A DNA stretch of 64,000 nt, taken from the NCBI GenBank assembly GCA_001414345.1, contig LLCB01000048.1, positions 1 through 64,000 of the forward strand. Reading direction: 5' to 3'. The stretch comes from Hymenoscyphus infarciens (taxonomy: Eukaryota; Ascomycota; Leotiomycetes; Helotiales; Helotiaceae). The position numbers and the translations under genes were made by a program. The stretch's first letter is position 1. Each line of letters starts with the position of its first letter. The notes beneath the pieces are model-generated. The model searched no databases. It was given only the letters and a program-made list of their open reading frames with translations, and was not told the DNA's origin. Below are positions 22,587 to 34,103 of this stretch, piece after piece.

Positions 22587-22931
22587 ATGCAATTCATCAC
22601 CATCATCACTGTCCTCTTCGCCACTGCTGTTGCAGCTGCTCCATCCGCACTCTCCGCTCGTGACATTGCCGAGGCAAAGGCTCTCGGAGTAGCTGTCGCA
22701 GAGCGATCCATCGGTTCTACCGTTTGCAAGGGAGCTGTAATTCATCCATTACACTACATGTCCACCTCACTTCTTTTTCTAACAATCTCATAGTGCGCCG
22801 TCGCTTGCAACTCCACCGTTCTTGCTCTTGCTCAAACCAAGTGCCTCCAGATCTGCGTAAGACTTCTCATTGTAGACTCCTACTTCGTGCTCTCAATTCT
22901 AACATCTTTCCTACAGAACGCCAAATGCTAG
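22587..22931 (+). CDS. Small secreted cysteine-rich protein, symmetric CX3C scaffold (paralogue 2)
   Basis: Exons 22587-22736, 22794-22856 and 22917-22931 encode 75 residues; introns of 57 and 60 nt have GTAA...TAG and GTAAGA...CAG borders. The signal peptide is MQFITIITVLFATAVAAAP, followed by an acidic pro-region. The C-terminal 30 residues contain all six Cys in a symmetric pattern C-x3-C-x3-C-x11-C-x3-C-x3-C (CKGACAVAC then CLQICNAKC). The x11 spacing and flanking CX3C pairs are identical to the protein at 19640-20044, and both start MQFI. CX3C...CX3C pairs are typical of helical hairpins held by two or more disulfides. No family name can be assigned. Short exons hide this gene from simple open-frame searches. 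Confidence 0.82.
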
Positions 22932-23246
22932 ATGCTTTCCGCAACCACTCAACCACTGGAATTGGTTTCGATATTCATTCGCCGAGGGGACGCCTAAGGA
23001 GTTTGAGATCTACACCACAGGATTGGGCAACTTTGATAAAATGTTTTTTCTTTCTTAGTGATTTGTTTTGTTCGGGGGTTTTGCTGGCCAACAGGAAGTG
23101 GTTTTACCAACTTGATGTTCGGTTTGGAATTGTGCTTTGGTTTTATCTAGAAGAATCTTAGAAATGGAGCACTGGCTGTTTAGCTGAAACTTTTCTCTAT
23201 TCCCTATCAGGATTGAAACACTTTTGGCGTGCCTCACATCTTCTGC

Positions 23247-23745
23247 TTACGAACTCCTCGAGGGCTTTTCAAAGAGCTTGCCCTCTTGAATGATAATGTA
23301 CTCCACTCCTACAGCAACAACAGCGGATTTGACATCGACATCAATAAAATTCCTCTCATCCGCCTTGATCTTCTCCCAATATTCAGCATCCAAGAACATT
23401 TTTTTAAAGTCTTCATATTTCCCCACCCAGAAATCTGCTGTCCCGTCATAACTCAATGCAGGTTTCCCAGAAGCCGCACCCCCATTCTTTGCCAAGGCTT
23501 TAAGTTGGCTTGTGGTAATCTTACGATACTGTATTAATGTTAGTGACACAGTATCACATTCCAACTTGTACATGGGATCGTGATATGAAACTCACTTGAA
23601 CATATTTCAGTCCTCCGCAACGAAGCAACCATTCTTGAACCATGGGTGCATGTACATTGGGCAAATATCTGTGAAACAGGTCTTCCGCAGTTCCGTCCTT
23701 GCGATTTATGGAAATTGGAACCCTGATTAATGGCTCCGTATTCAT
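23247..23745 (-). CDS. EthD-domain protein
   Basis: Exons 23596-23745 and 23247-23528 are joined across a 67-nt intron (GTGAGT...CAG), giving 143 residues. The N-terminal half contains DLFHRYLPNVHAPMVQEWL; after the junction it continues YRKITTSQLKAL, then ALSYDGTADFWVGKYEDFKKMF. This layout, with a histidine early on (HAPM) and a second half with DG.A.FW, matches the EthD family of dimeric alpha+beta-barrel proteins. Fungal members are found beside biosynthetic or catabolic enzymes and often act on aromatic substrates. No secretion signal is present. Start choice: MNTEPLIRVPISI is used because upstream residues in the same frame lack family resemblance. The exact substrate is unknown. Confidence 0.75.
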
Positions 23746-24250
23746 TGATTCCTCTTGATTCTTGCACGACTGCAAAGTATGTGGAGGGAAGAAACAGAAA
23801 GGGAGTTTTCCAGCGTATAGTTCGTGATTTTTTCCTATTGGAAGGGATTGGAAATTTGTTGCTCGGAAGTGAGTGGGCTCAAGCACACCTTGGTTGTCGT
23901 CGGTAACGGCATCCGGAAAAGCTTAACCTAGTTTAACGGGTACGGGCATTTAGGAGTTAGGAACACGTGTTTTAGCCTATTGGGGCAGGTATACGGCACC
24001 GGGAATATTCTTGCGAAGTTGGAGGGAGTTTGGATTATGGCAAAAACTCGATACTGGATTTCAATGGCCATATTTTGTTTTAGCGAGAGGAAGACGATAG
24101 AAAATCCGAAATATTCATCACCATATTTTGACAGACGCTCAATTTTTGTTAGACCAAACAAGTATCCACCCACTCTGTTATACAAATCATACGCAAGATG
24201 AATTACCCTTGCACTACCATGAATCATGTTTTACTTCTCATAGACTCTCT
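23746..24250. other. Intergenic stretch between the EthD and CFEM genes
   Basis: No supported gene; it holds the 3' flank of the CFEM gene and the 5' flank of the EthD gene, both on the minus strand. Confidence 0.4.
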
Positions 24251-24922
24251 CTACAAAACATACAAAACACCCCCTGCAACAATTACAGCTACCACCCATG
24301 TTTTAGAGATATCGCCTCTAACCGAATTTCCAGCTGAAGGTTTCGTAGTTGAGGCCGAAGCGGGAGCAGGCGACGTCGCATTACCACCTGTTCCCCAATC
24401 AATATTGTATCATTCGTATGAAGGATTTAAAAAAGTGACTTACCAGTAGTGGTGGTAGAGTTTCCAGCTCCCCGTGCTCCAGGGCATGGAGGTTGCTCAC
24501 TCGGCGAAACAGTGATACCGAGACTGGGAAACGAATTAATTCCCATATCCAGAAATTTGGAATATGGACTTACGTTTTGCACAAGGCGACACCGGCAGCA
24601 GTAGCAGCTATTGAATGGTTAGCTACTGCTTTGGAGCAGGGTGTAGTTTTGGGGTGTGGGATAACTCACCAGCAAGCTCGTCGGGTTTGCATTTTTCAGC
24701 GTAGCAGCAGGATTGGGATGCAATCGCCTCCTTATTGGTGCAAACACAGTTTGCATCGTTGCAACCCACTGGAAGAAGGGAAAGACATGAAGTCTTGAAA
24801 AAGTTAGCCTAGTCCTTCTTCGTTGGTGTTTAAGAGCTTACAGCACAAGCCGGGAGATTCTGAGATGTCACGGCCAAAGCCAGGCTGACAACGAGGAGAA
24901 GAATGGTGTGAAAAGCCTTCAT
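24251..24922 (-). CDS. CFEM-domain, GPI-anchored cell-surface protein
   Basis: Five exons (24842-24922, 24670-24793, 24574-24607, 24444-24523, 24251-24387) with introns of 48, 62, 50 and 56 nt give 151 residues; all phases agree. The signal peptide MKAFHTILLLVVSLALAVTS is followed by the CFEM domain, starting LPACATSCL and continuing GCNDANCVCT, SCCYAEKC and VALCKT. The CFEM aspartate (in CNDANC) that coordinates haem in characterised members is present. There are nine Cys, one more than the canonical eight, because of the SCC doublet. A Ser/Thr/Pro/Gly-rich linker leads to a C-terminal hydrophobic tail (TWVVAVIVAGGVLYVL) after a small-residue PSAGNS stretch, typical of a GPI attachment signal. 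Known CFEM proteins act in haem-iron capture or as surface or host-interaction proteins. Confidence 0.88.
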
Positions 24923-26775
24923 TTTGAATAATGATTGGAAAAAATGCTTGAGATTGGGAAACTATGTCGACGTGAAAGTCGTATTGTACGAAAAAGGATG
25001 GAGACAGAGGGGCAGGAAAGGATAATCTAGGGAGAAGCGGGGGGGGGGTATTTATTTTAGGGTTTCTCCCACACTCCAGGGCCCCATCCTGGCGACTGGT
25101 AATTTGTGCCGCCACATATACTAAGGCTATCGTATGCTGAAACCTTTTCACGTACTTGTATTAGATAATATATTCGAATCCTTCGGGCTTGGAATAGATG
25201 GACGACTACTCGGCATCTCTATCATGTAACACAGAGTGCGGCTCAGCCGCTGTAGTGTACTGCATAGTATATTGCCTTTAATGAGAGAAGAACGTACGCC
25301 AATATTTTGCTTGCATAAACTGTGGTCGAAATGATTGGATTAAAGGACATTAGAATCTTGGCTTGAAATTTTGGGAGAGAAAAATATTGGACGTTGATAT
25401 GAGGTATTTATAGTCTCTTGAGGTTTAAGCTGTCATCCAAGCGAAGTGTTCTTGTGTAACACACATACAAGCAAGTGATTCGGCGGAACAATTCTCGCCA
25501 ACCCCTTCAAAGAAGGCGTATGGCACTGATATGGCACGATGGAATCAGTTTCGGAGAGGCGCTGTGCAGATCAAGCCATGAGCAGATGGAGTGGTAGCAT
25601 GAGAGTGACTTCAGGTTTGAAAACTCGGCTGAACAATCCTACTGGATCAAACATGTATTGATGGGTGTTGCACTATAAATTATTCTGCAGACAGATGTAT
25701 TCTAGGGAAGTGGATTTAAATGAGAAGCTACAGACATCAATCCTCGCTGGTAAATCTTCATCGAAAACTGGTGCGAGTCGTACCTTACAGTTCTTTTTTC
25801 AAAAAGGGGGTTTGCCCAGACAGGCTGAAAAGAACCCGCATGCTGCATGTCATCGCCCCTTCTAGCCCCCAAACGAGGCTATCAACTCGAAAATCATTGA
25901 TGGGAATACTGATATCGCAACGAGTTTGGTAGCCAATAATAAATCGAAAATACGAGAGTTCAAGGCGTGCGTCGCGTAACTCGCAAACAAAAGTTGCAAA
26001 TGAAAGAGCGATTTCGTTGATAGCTGTACAGACGATGGTATAAGGGAAAGAAGCATGTGTCAGCCAAGCAGTTTATGGGGTAGTATCTGACTATGTTGCA
26101 GATATGTGCTGATAGGGGGCGAAGGACGAAAATTAGGCTGTTCTGGTTACGCGAGCTGATGGGGTAGATGGGCTGACAGCTCATCAACTTTTCCTTTAAA
26201 TAGATGGCTGCTTACAAGCCTATCGGAAACCGTTCTACGCTACACGTACCGTCAACGCAGGCATGATCGTATTCTGGTAACGACCACACCTTGTCTAGTC
26301 GCATGACTGTCGCGGAGGAACTGTTTCAAATAGCTCTCCTGCTTGTACATAAGCCTCCTTCGAAATGGCACAATTTCTGCCTCAACATATGTGGAATATG
26401 ATGGACATAATCTTTTCGGTTAGTAGAATAATAGAAAGCAATAGAGAGAAATCACTTAATTTGACACTGCTTCTGAGACAAACGTGAAGATCCATCTCTG
26501 TTAATAAGCCGGGAGCATCTCTAATAACTTTTCTCATTGCTCGGATCGTATAAAAAACTGAAACTAAATGAGACTAAGAGGTTTTACAGGTAGAACGATA
26601 TGTATATCATATTCTATAAAATATCAGAAAGAAATGTGGAGCAAGATTTGTAAGAAAGCTTTTAGTCACGTCAACTCTTGACGCAGCAAATTATATAACT
26701 AAAGGTATCCCAAAGTCTCCGTCATAAACCCCAAAACTCCAAATCGTAAAACAACCTTCATAAATATTATTTCCT
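24923..26775. other. Intergenic region, no supported gene
   Basis: Contains a C/G tract near 25040 just upstream of the CFEM gene and a moderately AT-rich stretch around 26400-26750. No frame shows domain or secretion features. Confidence 0.45.
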
Positions 26776-28242
26776 TCAGCTCTCAGAGTCTCTCAGGCCA
26801 GTACGTTCCTGCTTGATCACATGTCCGGAGACGCTACCTTTTCTCTTGAAACCAACAGCGGCAATATAAGCAGCACCCATAATACCAGCCAAAACACCAT
26901 AAGCAATCTTTCCACCATCCGTGTTATCTGCCAGTCTCAAACCCAACCCTCCATTGATGACGGCAAGGATCATCAAGGCGCGGCCGTACCAGATATGGAG
27001 ATGGGACACTGAAGTCCGACCTTGGTGTCGCTTATACAAGTAATGATGCCCAAGACCGAAGAAAGGTTGGAGGACAAGGAGGGCAACGGCTATGAACCCA
27101 ATCACGAAGTGGCTTTCAGTGAAATCCTATCAAATTTGTCAGTTCTAAGTTTCAACAAAAGGAACAAGCGATTATAATTACCATTTCGGTGTCGTCTGCG
27201 ATAATAATTCCGATCGCCATACCGGCTATCATGAGTATCAAACTCACAACTTGAATACCGGCATGAATCCATGGATGTCCCACCAATCGCATGTAAATAG
27301 TTCCAAGCGGGAATAAAATCACAACAGCAACTCCCATGAGAATACCATGAGCCTTTTGACGATCTTGCGTCTTTTTCTGTGCTCCACTTATTGCGACAGA
27401 TGCACCGGAATTAGAGCCAGCGCCAGAATTCGAGCCCGAACTGGACGGGTTGTCGTCTGATCCAGAACCTCCTCTGTTGTCGTCTCCAGAGGTCGTAGTT
27501 CCACTTCCACTTCCTGTTCCTGTTCCAGAAGCGGCAGCAACGAAAGGGTTACTGTCAGCAGTTAAGGCTGCTTGGGTAAGGTCGAATGTGAGCGTGGTAT
27601 GGGCAGTATGCTGATTTATCGATGCTGAGAGGGAATTTGTGTTCAAGGCGGATCCCTGATTCCAAGCTGCGATCCAAGGGGACGACGACGATGTAGCAGA
27701 TGATTGAAGCTGACAAGTTGTGCCTATTTCCTTGTTAGTTCCAGTTCTCCCTTCAGAATCGTAGCAGCATATGAGATGGGATGGACCCACAGTGAACATT
27801 CGCTACCATCATTCCGTTCACAATTCCACTTCCCTCCAAAAGTGTCAATCCAGCCTGCAGTGTACTATCCAATTGAGGTTGAACATGTCCTCTTCCCGCT
27901 CTTCCACTTATCGTCACGTTGTTGTTTCCATCCGCATACATCACAAAAATAGTGGCGCCGGACATCTGCTCTCCAATTCCTAAACCCACCCATGCATACG
28001 TCGTCGGCGCAGAAAGAGAGAAGTATATTCCACCTTTAGAGGTGGCAGATATCGCCGAGTTTGGAGGAATTCCGACACTGTAGCTTGGTCCGTTTGATGG
28101 GACGCTGAATGTCGCGAGAGCATTCGTGAATGGAGCTAAAAGTGAGTGAAGTCAATAAAAACCCGGGGAAATGATAACAACAAAGCTTTGGGAACGAACC
28201 AAATGCTGCAGCCGCAAGGCCGAGAGATTTATAGAGTTTCAT
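26776..28242 (-). CDS. Secreted-pathway DOMON haem domain fused to cytochrome b561 membrane domain
   Basis: Exons 28200-28242, 27791-28135, 27182-27723 and 26776-27126 (introns of 64, 67 and 55 nt) encode 426 residues. After a signal sequence (residues 1-22), a DOMON domain of the cellobiose-dehydrogenase cytochrome type covers about 23-220. Met72 (GEQMSGATIF) and His98 (GRGHVQPQ) are the likely axial haem ligands, and HCTTC a disulfide motif. A Gly/Ser/Asp-rich linker (about 220-255) precedes a b561 four-to-five-helix domain with haem His in AHGILMG, HPWIHAG, SHFVIGF and HLHIWYGR. Such proteins are predicted to move electrons across the plasma membrane to extracellular acceptors. One donor (GTTCGT at the exon 1 boundary) is non-consensus. 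The start codon is the first ATG with a signal peptide. Confidence 0.87.
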
Positions 28243-31133
28243 CTTGTAAATATGTTTGATTGATGCTGCGTTTTCGTGCTGTTCGCAGCGCAAGTACACT
28301 TACTTGAACTCGAACGATTCCGGCGAAATTGAGTCGGTTCTAAGGTTCACTAGCTATGGGAGGTAGCACAGGGTACCGGAATGGTGAGTGGTGTAAATCA
28401 ATGGTGCAAATAATATGTGCGCCGTACCTCGGTTGGCTTGAATAAGGAAGGCAAGAACGAGCAAGTTTGAAACAATTGTACAGAGAAGAAACGTCAAACT
28501 TATGTACGGTGGAATATCGTAGAGAAACGCAAGGAGGAGGAGTGGTGGGAAGTCAATATACAAACAAGTAGATTACGTTCGCGCAAGACACCTTGTCTAA
28601 GCCTCCACCAGAATGACTTGGTGCATGCCTTACAGGCTTGTTGATTTGCTCATAACACCCAGGGACACGGAAAAGATCCAAGTCAGCATTTTTAATGGGC
28701 CGGTGGGCGGAAGCGGGGTGGGAGTTGATTGGATATGCGATGAGTGTGGTTGGTGTGGAGAGCGGCCCAGAGCCCTAGGCTCAAATCTCAATAGATACGA
28801 AAAAGGGGGGGAAGGGCTGATTGTACACCACCTGCCAAGGAGAGCAAGTCCAGTCCCATTCCCCCGGCCATCTCATACTACGACGGCCGCGTAATTGTTT
28901 AAGGGAAGATCTCCGCAGCAAGAAGAGGGCTTTTTGGGACAAAGAAATCACCGGACTTCCGAACTCAGTATCTGCTCTTCTTGGTTCGTCTTATGATTGA
29001 GGGATGATCCCTATGGAGGCCTTGTAATGCAGATGTTTATTTTCACTGCCGTGCGTACAAAGTGCCTTTTGATTGGACACTGAAGAGAAAACATCGCGGT
29101 GATTGGCTTTACGGAAAAAACCCCCTGGAGCGATATGTCGTGAGATGTGGAGATCGGCGGGAAGGTGGCCTGCAGAGCCTGCAGCCCCTCGGGTGTCTCG
29201 CTAGCCGGAAAACACTAGCTTGGAAGAGGGAGCCGTGATATTCAGATCTCCAACAACGGAAAATGATGGTCTTGACTCTTGACAAGATATTTACTTTCTT
29301 GGGAAGAAGCATTTAACTCCATCTTATCTCCCCACCTATACATGAAGACTATACATAAAGAGCTGCGCAACTGTCACGATGCGCCAAGTTCTGGGCGATG
29401 AGTTGGATCCAAAGCCTGATTACACGAATCCTTCCTCGCTGAGTTAGCTACCGGGTATCAATTGTTTCTCGCTCACACCTGCCTCGTACACCTAACTCCA
29501 ACGCTCTACCAGTCACCAATCTCTTCTTACGTGTCATTTTCACTAACCTAATTCGATATGCACATCTTCCACACCACTCTTTAGGCGAATACTTTACCCC
29601 AGAGGAATAGTTGGCAATGTTAGAAATGACTGGCCGCGACACCTTATGCAACTGTTCCAAGGTGACAGATGGGACACTTTTTGGTGAAAATTGAACAACA
29701 GCTGCTATGTTAGTGATCATGAGGTAACCTACCTGATAGAAGTTCTTATCAACTTCAATTTAGTAGTTCTTCTCCAACGGAATTCAGCAATTGGAGCGAT
29801 GCTCTTATCAGATGTTCTTTACCTGCGTAAGGTCTCATAACTTTGCTTCATTCCTGTCCTGCATATCTTATCTTTTCAGAACATCAAAAGGATTGCAGCG
29901 ATGTCAGCATATCCTGATTTGAATTCTTATCGGCGTTATGAAGTAAGCCAGCGAGTTCCATGGGTTGACTCGCTTACTCTTTCCAAGATTACAACTCCCT
30001 TTTTAACCTGTAACAATTTCGCATGATCATCATTTTCTTTGGCACGTAGCGATGGCAAACAAATTCTTTCCTGCGTCTGCGATTGCGTGATCGCTTCGTT
30101 CAACGTGAAGGCCGGTGTTGATGGAAGGTTTTTCTTATGGGACAGAGTCGTAGCTTCACATGAAGTGACCAAATTCTTGTTTTTTGGGATACGCTCGATG
30201 GAGAATTGTTGGTGCTTCGGTGGCACTTTGTATCTGTGTAGCCAGCCAGTCCTCGTACACAAGATTTGGTCAGGCTTTATTCAGTGTGGTTATGCCTTCG
30301 GTGATAGTAACGATAACCAAGGGTGTAAAGGAAGTATGATACGAAAGAAGAACCATTGTTTGTTAAATTCCAACTTCTATGGATCAGGGCCACTTTGTTT
30401 GAAATTTCGAATCCTATTTCTTGCTTCACGGCGTTGTTGATAAGAAAACTTCAGGCAGAAAAAAAAGGAAATTTTGTTATCGATGGTTACATTGTTCAAG
30501 GTTGCACCGTTAAGTCTGTGTATTCGATGGTTGTATATAGTCTTGAAACATCGGAAAACTGCATAACGTTGTTATCCATGTGATATTTCTATGAGGGCGT
30601 GACCTGGTTGAGAATAACTTTGAAGATAGTTGTTTTTATGTTCGTTTCTTATGTATCGTTGTATAATAAAATGCAATTGAAAACTTCATACCACAAGTGT
30701 CTGTCCAAGCATCCCCCTTTTTTCTTCGCTTGGGCTCAACAATTTCTTCAAGAAACACTTCGAGTCCAAGTAACGAAATAAGAAGGCAAATCTATGCAAT
30801 CGAATTATTTCACAAGTCTTTTCAAACTCCAAAGAGTCACTGTTATATAATGTTTCTTCATTTGAGGGCATCGTGAAAAATCGGCCCCTGGCCAATTCTG
30901 GAACAACAACATGAGGAATTATAGCGCTACCAGAAATCTGTTCCACGATTCGCTAGAATTTCATGCAAAAGCAGCCTGCTGTGCGTTGTCGGCCAGCCTT
31001 GCAATAGTGGCCGAGCTGCATCTTCAACGCCATCATGATTTCTTCTCTCTCTGGTACACAGCTCGCTGTTAGACTCTGAGCCTCCTCCCACACTCCTTCA
31101 GAGGATAAGATATCAATACCCCCTCGAGCTACG
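28243..31133. other. Intergenic region of ~2.9 kb, no supported gene
   Basis: Many 60-130-codon frames occur on both strands, frequently overlapping antisense; none shows a domain, a signal peptide with cysteines, or plausible introns. I see no repeats except short homopolymers. Confidence 0.45.
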
Positions 31134-31582
31134 ATGGCAAAAGCGATCGGTTGAGGTGCTTCGGTTGTCGCATTCATCGGAAGCTTGCGCAAGGCTGCAG
31201 CTATGTGCAAATGATCGTTGACGCAATACGCGATGCGCCCGTAGACCTACGAGCCCTGCAAAGGAAGATACGATTGTCCGAAGTCACGATTGAGACATTT
31301 ACAAAAGCACTTTCAGATTCAGAGGCGTTTGGAATGCCCGCACAACAAAATTATGCGATTGAGTTGGCTCTTCAGTGTGGAGGGGAGATATTGGCGGACT
31401 TGATCGAGTTTATTAGAAAGAAGAGGAAAGGTAGAGGCAGATGGGGCAAAATACGCTTTGCACTTGACAAGGGGAAGTGCGCGAAGTATGTTGGCATGGT
31501 CGAACGAGCAAACGGGAATTTGTGTGCAGCTCAGGCTAGCATTCTGTTGCAAGTCACCAAACGAAGAAGAAGTTTTTACTAG
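31134..31582 (+). pseudogene. Decayed N-terminal domain of a fungal STAND (NACHT/NB-ARC-type) protein
   Basis: The sequence begins MAKAIG, then a TGA (31152-31154), then GASVVAFIGSL in the same frame, and after a frameshift near 31180-31195 continues as AQGCSYVQMIVDAIRDAPVD. A long open stretch follows, with GRWGKIRFALDKGKCAKYVG and MVERANGNLCAAQASILLQ. This order (MAEAIG.GASVV..., DAP.DL..L, RW..IRFAL.K.KC..., VERA...) is the helical N-terminal domain found on many fungal STAND and ankyrin proteins. The gene stops soon after, with no nucleotide-binding domain. One stop, one frameshift and C-terminal truncation make it a relic. Such receptors act in non-self recognition and turn over quickly. 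Confidence 0.7.
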
Positions 31583-31598
31583 TGGCCCACAAATATTT

Positions 31599-32235
31599 TC
31601 AATCGTCATCCTCCTCTTCATCCTTCCCCTTCTTCGTCTCAGCCCCCTTTTTCGTTGAACTCGTCTTTGTCGCTGGCGCGGGACTAACAACAGTCAAAAG
31701 TGTAGTAGCAACAGGAGTTGCAGGTACAGCAGGAGCAGCCGCAACAGGAGCTGTAATACCACCACTTATCGCCCCAGTAGCGAGTGATGCCCAAGTTGCG
31801 AACTCGGGAGAGTTCGCAAGTGAGAGTTGGGCGTCGAAGGTATCGAATCCTATACAAAAATCCGTTAGGCAAATTCCCAATTCCACCGATGAAGACCGGG
31901 AAACATACCACTGTCATGAAATGGCATAACCGTCGTGGGATCCGCCATGTTCGTCACACTCTTAGTAGCAAGGGCCCACCCCAACCCTTTCCGGAGGGAA
32001 TGGGGAATGTCATTTGTCCGATGGTTGGCGTTTCAGGGAGGGCGATACCAAAGGCGAACTGGGATTTTACGCCGAAGAAACGTTGAAATGTTATGTTGAA
32101 TAGTGGGTCTGTAAAGGCTGCTGTTATGGCTGCTGGCTTGTCGCCGGAATCTTTATCATCCTCGTCGTCGTCTCCTGCGTAGGCGAGGTAGGGAAGGAGG
32201 AATGCGACGAAGAAATATATTCTTGAGGAGAGCAT
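31599..32235 (-). pseudogene. Secreted protein, DOMON-like, with a 1-nt frameshift
   Basis: The signal peptide MLSSRIYFFVAFLLPYLAYA is followed by an acidic run (GDDDEDDKDSGDK) and then NITFQRFFGVKSQFAFGIAL and PTIGQMTFPIPSGKGWG. There the frame breaks in a G/C-rich tract (about 31972-31990): the downstream frame reads WALATKSVTNMADPTTVMPF. A 59-nt intron (31850-31908, GTATGT...TAG) leads to FDTFDAQLSLANSPEFATW, an Ala/Pro/Thr-rich stretch and a C-terminal acidic tail DEEEDDD. Restoring one missing base gives 192 residues in frame. The first part resembles haem-less DOMON or CDH-cytochrome-like secreted proteins (FGIALPE...GQ.TFP...GWG), but this is tentative. The indel may be an assembly error rather than a true mutation. 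Confidence 0.6.
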
Positions 32236-32364
32236 TTTGAATTTGTGTTAACCAGTAGCTTGATGGAAGAGAAGAAGGGAGAGAGAGATGAAGTGAGGAA
32301 TGGCGAAGAAAGTAAGGATGAAGTTCAACTTGCCAAATTGAATCATTCGTGGGAGGTCTATATC

Positions 32365-32371
32365 CTTTATA
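32365..32371 (-). promoter_or_regulatory. TATAAAG box of the secreted protein gene
   Basis: TTGTATAAAGGATATAG on the minus strand lies about 130 bp before the start at 32235. Together with the clear leader and signal peptide, it suggests the gene is or was expressed. Confidence 0.45.
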
Positions 32372-33400
32372 CAAGGTTACAAACCCTGAATCCCCAGATG
32401 TAAAAGCAGAGATTTATGATCTCTATCCCCACGAAACTCTTTCTATCCGAAATAGGAAATGTCTCTTGTGCTCTGGGACATACGATCGTTGAAGAGTGGA
32501 GCCTCATCGTATCAACCTCGCAAAAACAGGTCCTTTTTTCAGTTGCACCACTGTCTACTTCATGTCTAAAACCTCCCCCAAAGCGGCAAAGGGGCTAAGC
32601 GGCCGTCTGTAGAGAATTATGAAGTCAGTAGTTGTCAGAAAGTCTTGGTGTTGTGTCAAATATCTCGAAAATGTGCTCTACTCGGGATACCTCGTTGATA
32701 ACTTGACAGCAAGTAGTTGACATATCTCCTGGTACTACCAAGCGAGACAACAAACTCGAATGAGCAACTTGAAACGATAGGGCCAAAATTTACGAAAAGG
32801 CTTCCTCAGCTATAGCCTTGAATCAAACTCCGAAAAACTGCCCGTATCCTAACTCGGCAGTCACATACCCACAGCTTTTAGTTTCCGACAGAGTAACTCT
32901 AGACGCTTTCACCCCAAATCCAGAGTACAATACCTAAAATGCAACACATGAACCTCTTGGCTGCACCAGATGTACCCCACCAATCTTTTTGCTAGGCTAT
33001 TCGACGAAAAGGAAGACTCCTTCCAGAACGCTGACCTAGTTCTTGGGTCAAACAAACATCGAGCACCCAATCCCCAATTCTGCTCACAAGCCCTTGGTGA
33101 GAATCTGAAGATCCAAAACATGTATTTGAATGATCGATGTTTGACCCTGTCTTAGCTGGCTGTGCGGGTATTTGAGTTAGCTAGCCATAGGGCTGTTTGA
33201 CAGACAAGCGCATTGGGCGACCCACGGCACCTCCCAGTTTCTGGGTCCCAATTTGAGATATCAAAGTGCAATACAAGGCCAGAACCTGGAACTCTTCAAC
33301 AAAGCAGAAAAAAAATAAAAATCTCTCAACATCATCAAGACAGAGCGAGAGAGAAAAGCTTTCAACCACCTTTTCAAGAATTTATATAAGAGACTGATTT
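32372..33400. other. Intergenic stretch, no supported gene
   Basis: Normal composition, with no convincing frame. The sequence changes abruptly to AT-rich at about 33385. Confidence 0.4.
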
Positions 33401-33499
33401 TTCTGAAGATTATCTATTTAAGAGTATTATTCTAATTTTAAGTTTTTAGGTTATAAGTAGGTAAACGTCGTAGGTAAAGTATTTATATAACTCGAGCTA

Positions 33500-33620
33500 G
33501 CGAATAAGCTAGTAATTAAAATATAAGCTATTAAACTCTATATAAGCTAATAATCCTCACATAAGCTAGTAATCATCAAATAAGCTCTTAATCCCTAGCT
33601 AAGCTAAGTAATATCTAGAT
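33500..33620. repeat. Degenerate tandem array of an AATAAGCTA-type unit
   Basis: Five or more imperfect copies of a word like ATAAGCTAGTAAT recur every ~25-30 bp. The irregular spacing and divergence suggest an old minisatellite. Confidence 0.5.
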
Positions 33621-33734
33621 ACTAAATAGTATTAAGTAAGCCTTTAATTAACGAATAAGATTATAAAAGATTATATCTAAACTAATACTATACTAATAGA
33701 AAAAAGAAACGAAAAGAAAGCAAAGCTATATATT

Positions 33735-34103
33735 ATTAAAATATCATAAAAGAGCTCTTATTTCGTTTGAAAAAAAAGAAGAAAAAAAAAGAAGTTCTTA
33801 TCTCTCTATTTCTATATTTTTTTAAGTAAAGAAAGCACTTGTTTACTCTACTATACTCTTCTAAATCTCTCTACATTTTATTTTATATGAAGTTAAGATA
33901 AGAAAAGAAAGAAGTAAGTTCTATAACCTCTCTACTTAGAAATCATTATTATAAGATATCTATAAACCAAAAAAAAAAAGTCTCGACTTAGACAGCGATA
34001 TAATATTCTAACTTATATTAGATCTTTATAAAATATATATTATATAAAACTATATAATATTATATAATATAAATTCTTCTCTAATAATAATAATAATAAT
34101 AAT
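33735..34103 (+). repeat. Direct repeat, copy 1 (LTR-like)
   Basis: It starts TATTAAAATATCATAAAAGA and ends in AATTCTTCTCTAATAATAAT followed by an AAT run. It aligns along nearly its whole length with 34850-35270 in the same orientation, with small indels. No internal retroelement coding is present between the copies, so an LTR identity is only one option. Confidence 0.65.

Noticed and set aside
30953..31210. Minus-strand frame overlapping the STAND relic
   Set aside because: The plus strand shows family motifs across the same bases; the minus-strand translation does not.
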